This document shows, piece after piece, positions 63,577 to 64,000 of a stretch of DNA of 64,000 bases. A program made the position numbers and the translations under genes. The notes beneath the pieces are model-generated. The model saw only the letters and a program-made list of their open reading frames with translations, made no database searches and had not been told where the DNA came from. Source of the stretch: Microbacterium sediminis (lineage in GTDB: Bacteria > Actinomycetota > Actinomycetes > Actinomycetales > Microbacteriaceae). The DNA lies in contig NZ_CP038256.1 in NCBI RefSeq assembly GCF_004564075.1, forward strand, positions 1,798,001-1,862,000, in the 5' to 3' direction. Numbering within the stretch: the stretch's first letter is position 1; each line of letters opens with the position of its first letter.

Positions 63577-64000
63577 GTGGCCAACACCCCCGCGCCCGCC
63601 GACGACGACGCGTCGACGACGACCGTCGGCAAGGGCCGTCCCACCCCCTCCCGCGCCGAGCGCGAGGCCGCTCGCCGGCGCCCGCTCGTCGCCAACACCA
63701 AGGAGGCGCGACAGCGCGCCCGCGCCGAGCTGCGCGAGCGCCAGGACCGCGCGCGCATCGGCATGGCCAACGGCGAGGAGAAGTACCTGCCACCGAAGGA
63801 CAAGGGCCCGCAGCGCCGCTGGGTGCGCGACTACACCGACGCCGGCTGGCACATCGGCGAGCTGCTCATGCCGCTGCTGATCGTCGTGCTCATCGTGACG
63901 ATGTTCCTTCCGCTGGAGTTCCAGTTCTACGGGATGATGGGCCTCTGGATCTTCGTGGCGCTCACCGTCGCCGACATGATCATCCTGTCCAACACCGTCA
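63577..64000 (+). CDS. DUF3043 protein (partial, C-terminus beyond window)
   Basis: The first 141 residues are visible; the gene continues past the right edge. The basic N-terminus (RPTPSRAEREAARRRPLVAN and RERQDRARIGMANG, EEKYLPPKDKGPQRR) and two helices (LLMPLLIVVLIVTMFLP and GLWIFVALTVADMIIL) are the DUF3043 pattern of actinobacteria. The GTG at 63577 is used; a GTG three codons upstream is an alternative. Function unknown. Confidence 0.88.
   Translation, partial: MANTPAPADDDASTTTVGKGRPTPSRAEREAARRRPLVANTKEARQRARAELRERQDRARIGMANGEEKYLPPKDKGPQRRWVRDYTDAGWHIGELLMPLLIVVLIVTMFLPLEFQFYGMMGLWIFVALTVADMIILSNTV

Overview
The window is a GC-rich (about 70%) actinobacterial chromosome segment. The gene content fits a member of the Microbacteriaceae close to Microbacterium: many GTG starts, ATGA/GTGA start-stop overlaps, PafBC-type WYL regulators, DUF3099, DUF3043 and DUF6458 proteins, an actinobacterial cta gene order, and a tmRNA tag ending in ALAA. 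The genus is inferred from style and synteny; no 16S gene is present. Genes are densely packed on both strands. I see no prophage, insertion sequence, CRISPR array or plasmid function.

Layout. 0-4.2 kb: pafC (cut by the window edge), pafB, an FKBP lipoprotein, trmI and a HAD phosphatase, all leftward. This is the flank of the actinobacterial Pup-proteasome locus without the Pup/proteasome genes between. 4.3-10 kb: PAC2 protein, UppP, an M20 peptidase, a small membrane protein, a repeat-rich gap, tRNA-Leu(GAG) and an MbfA-like ferritin/VIT iron transporter. 10-13.6 kb: thiolase plus two CoA-transferase subunits (acetoacetate use) with a divergent IclR regulator. 13.6-28 kb: housekeeping genes (helicase, GDSL hydrolase, SpoU methyltransferase, sirtuin, phosphatase, Lrp regulator, exonuclease, zinc-free L31, ABC ATPase, SerB, two SDRs, DUF3099, SURF1, ABC-F).

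28.1-37.4 kb is the most distinctive block. A membrane-anchored, domain-permuted GH3 protein is followed by a conventional cytoplasmic GH3, a GtrA-like membrane protein, a LytTR response regulator, a GHKL sensor kinase and a GT2 glycosyltransferase. All read rightward, mostly with overlapping starts and stops. An 11-base direct repeat with 21-base periodicity in front of the first gene has the geometry of a LytTR site, so the block may be a self-regulated cell-surface glycan sensing and remodelling system. I know of no defined function for it.

37.4-44.4 kb: yybP-ykoY (Mn2+) riboswitch, TerC, a CNNM/CorC-type protein, then (leftward) a MalY-like aminotransferase, an MFS transporter and the BioY/EcfA/EcfT vitamin transporter. 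44.4-49.9 kb: SUF iron-sulfur operon (sufB, sufD, Rieske ferredoxin, sufC, sufT) divergent from heme A synthase ctaA. 50-58 kb: small membrane proteins, PEBP protein, tRNA-Lys(CUU), an inositol-phosphatase-family enzyme with a lipoprotein, tmRNA, a SIMPL-M20-MFS trio and AnmK. 58.3-64 kb: ctaC-ctaD-ctaF, erpA, an M20 dipeptidase and a DUF3043 gene cut by the right edge. ctaA, SURF1 and ctaCDF together supply much of the aa3 cytochrome oxidase assembly path, and the SUF and ErpA genes supply iron-sulfur clusters.
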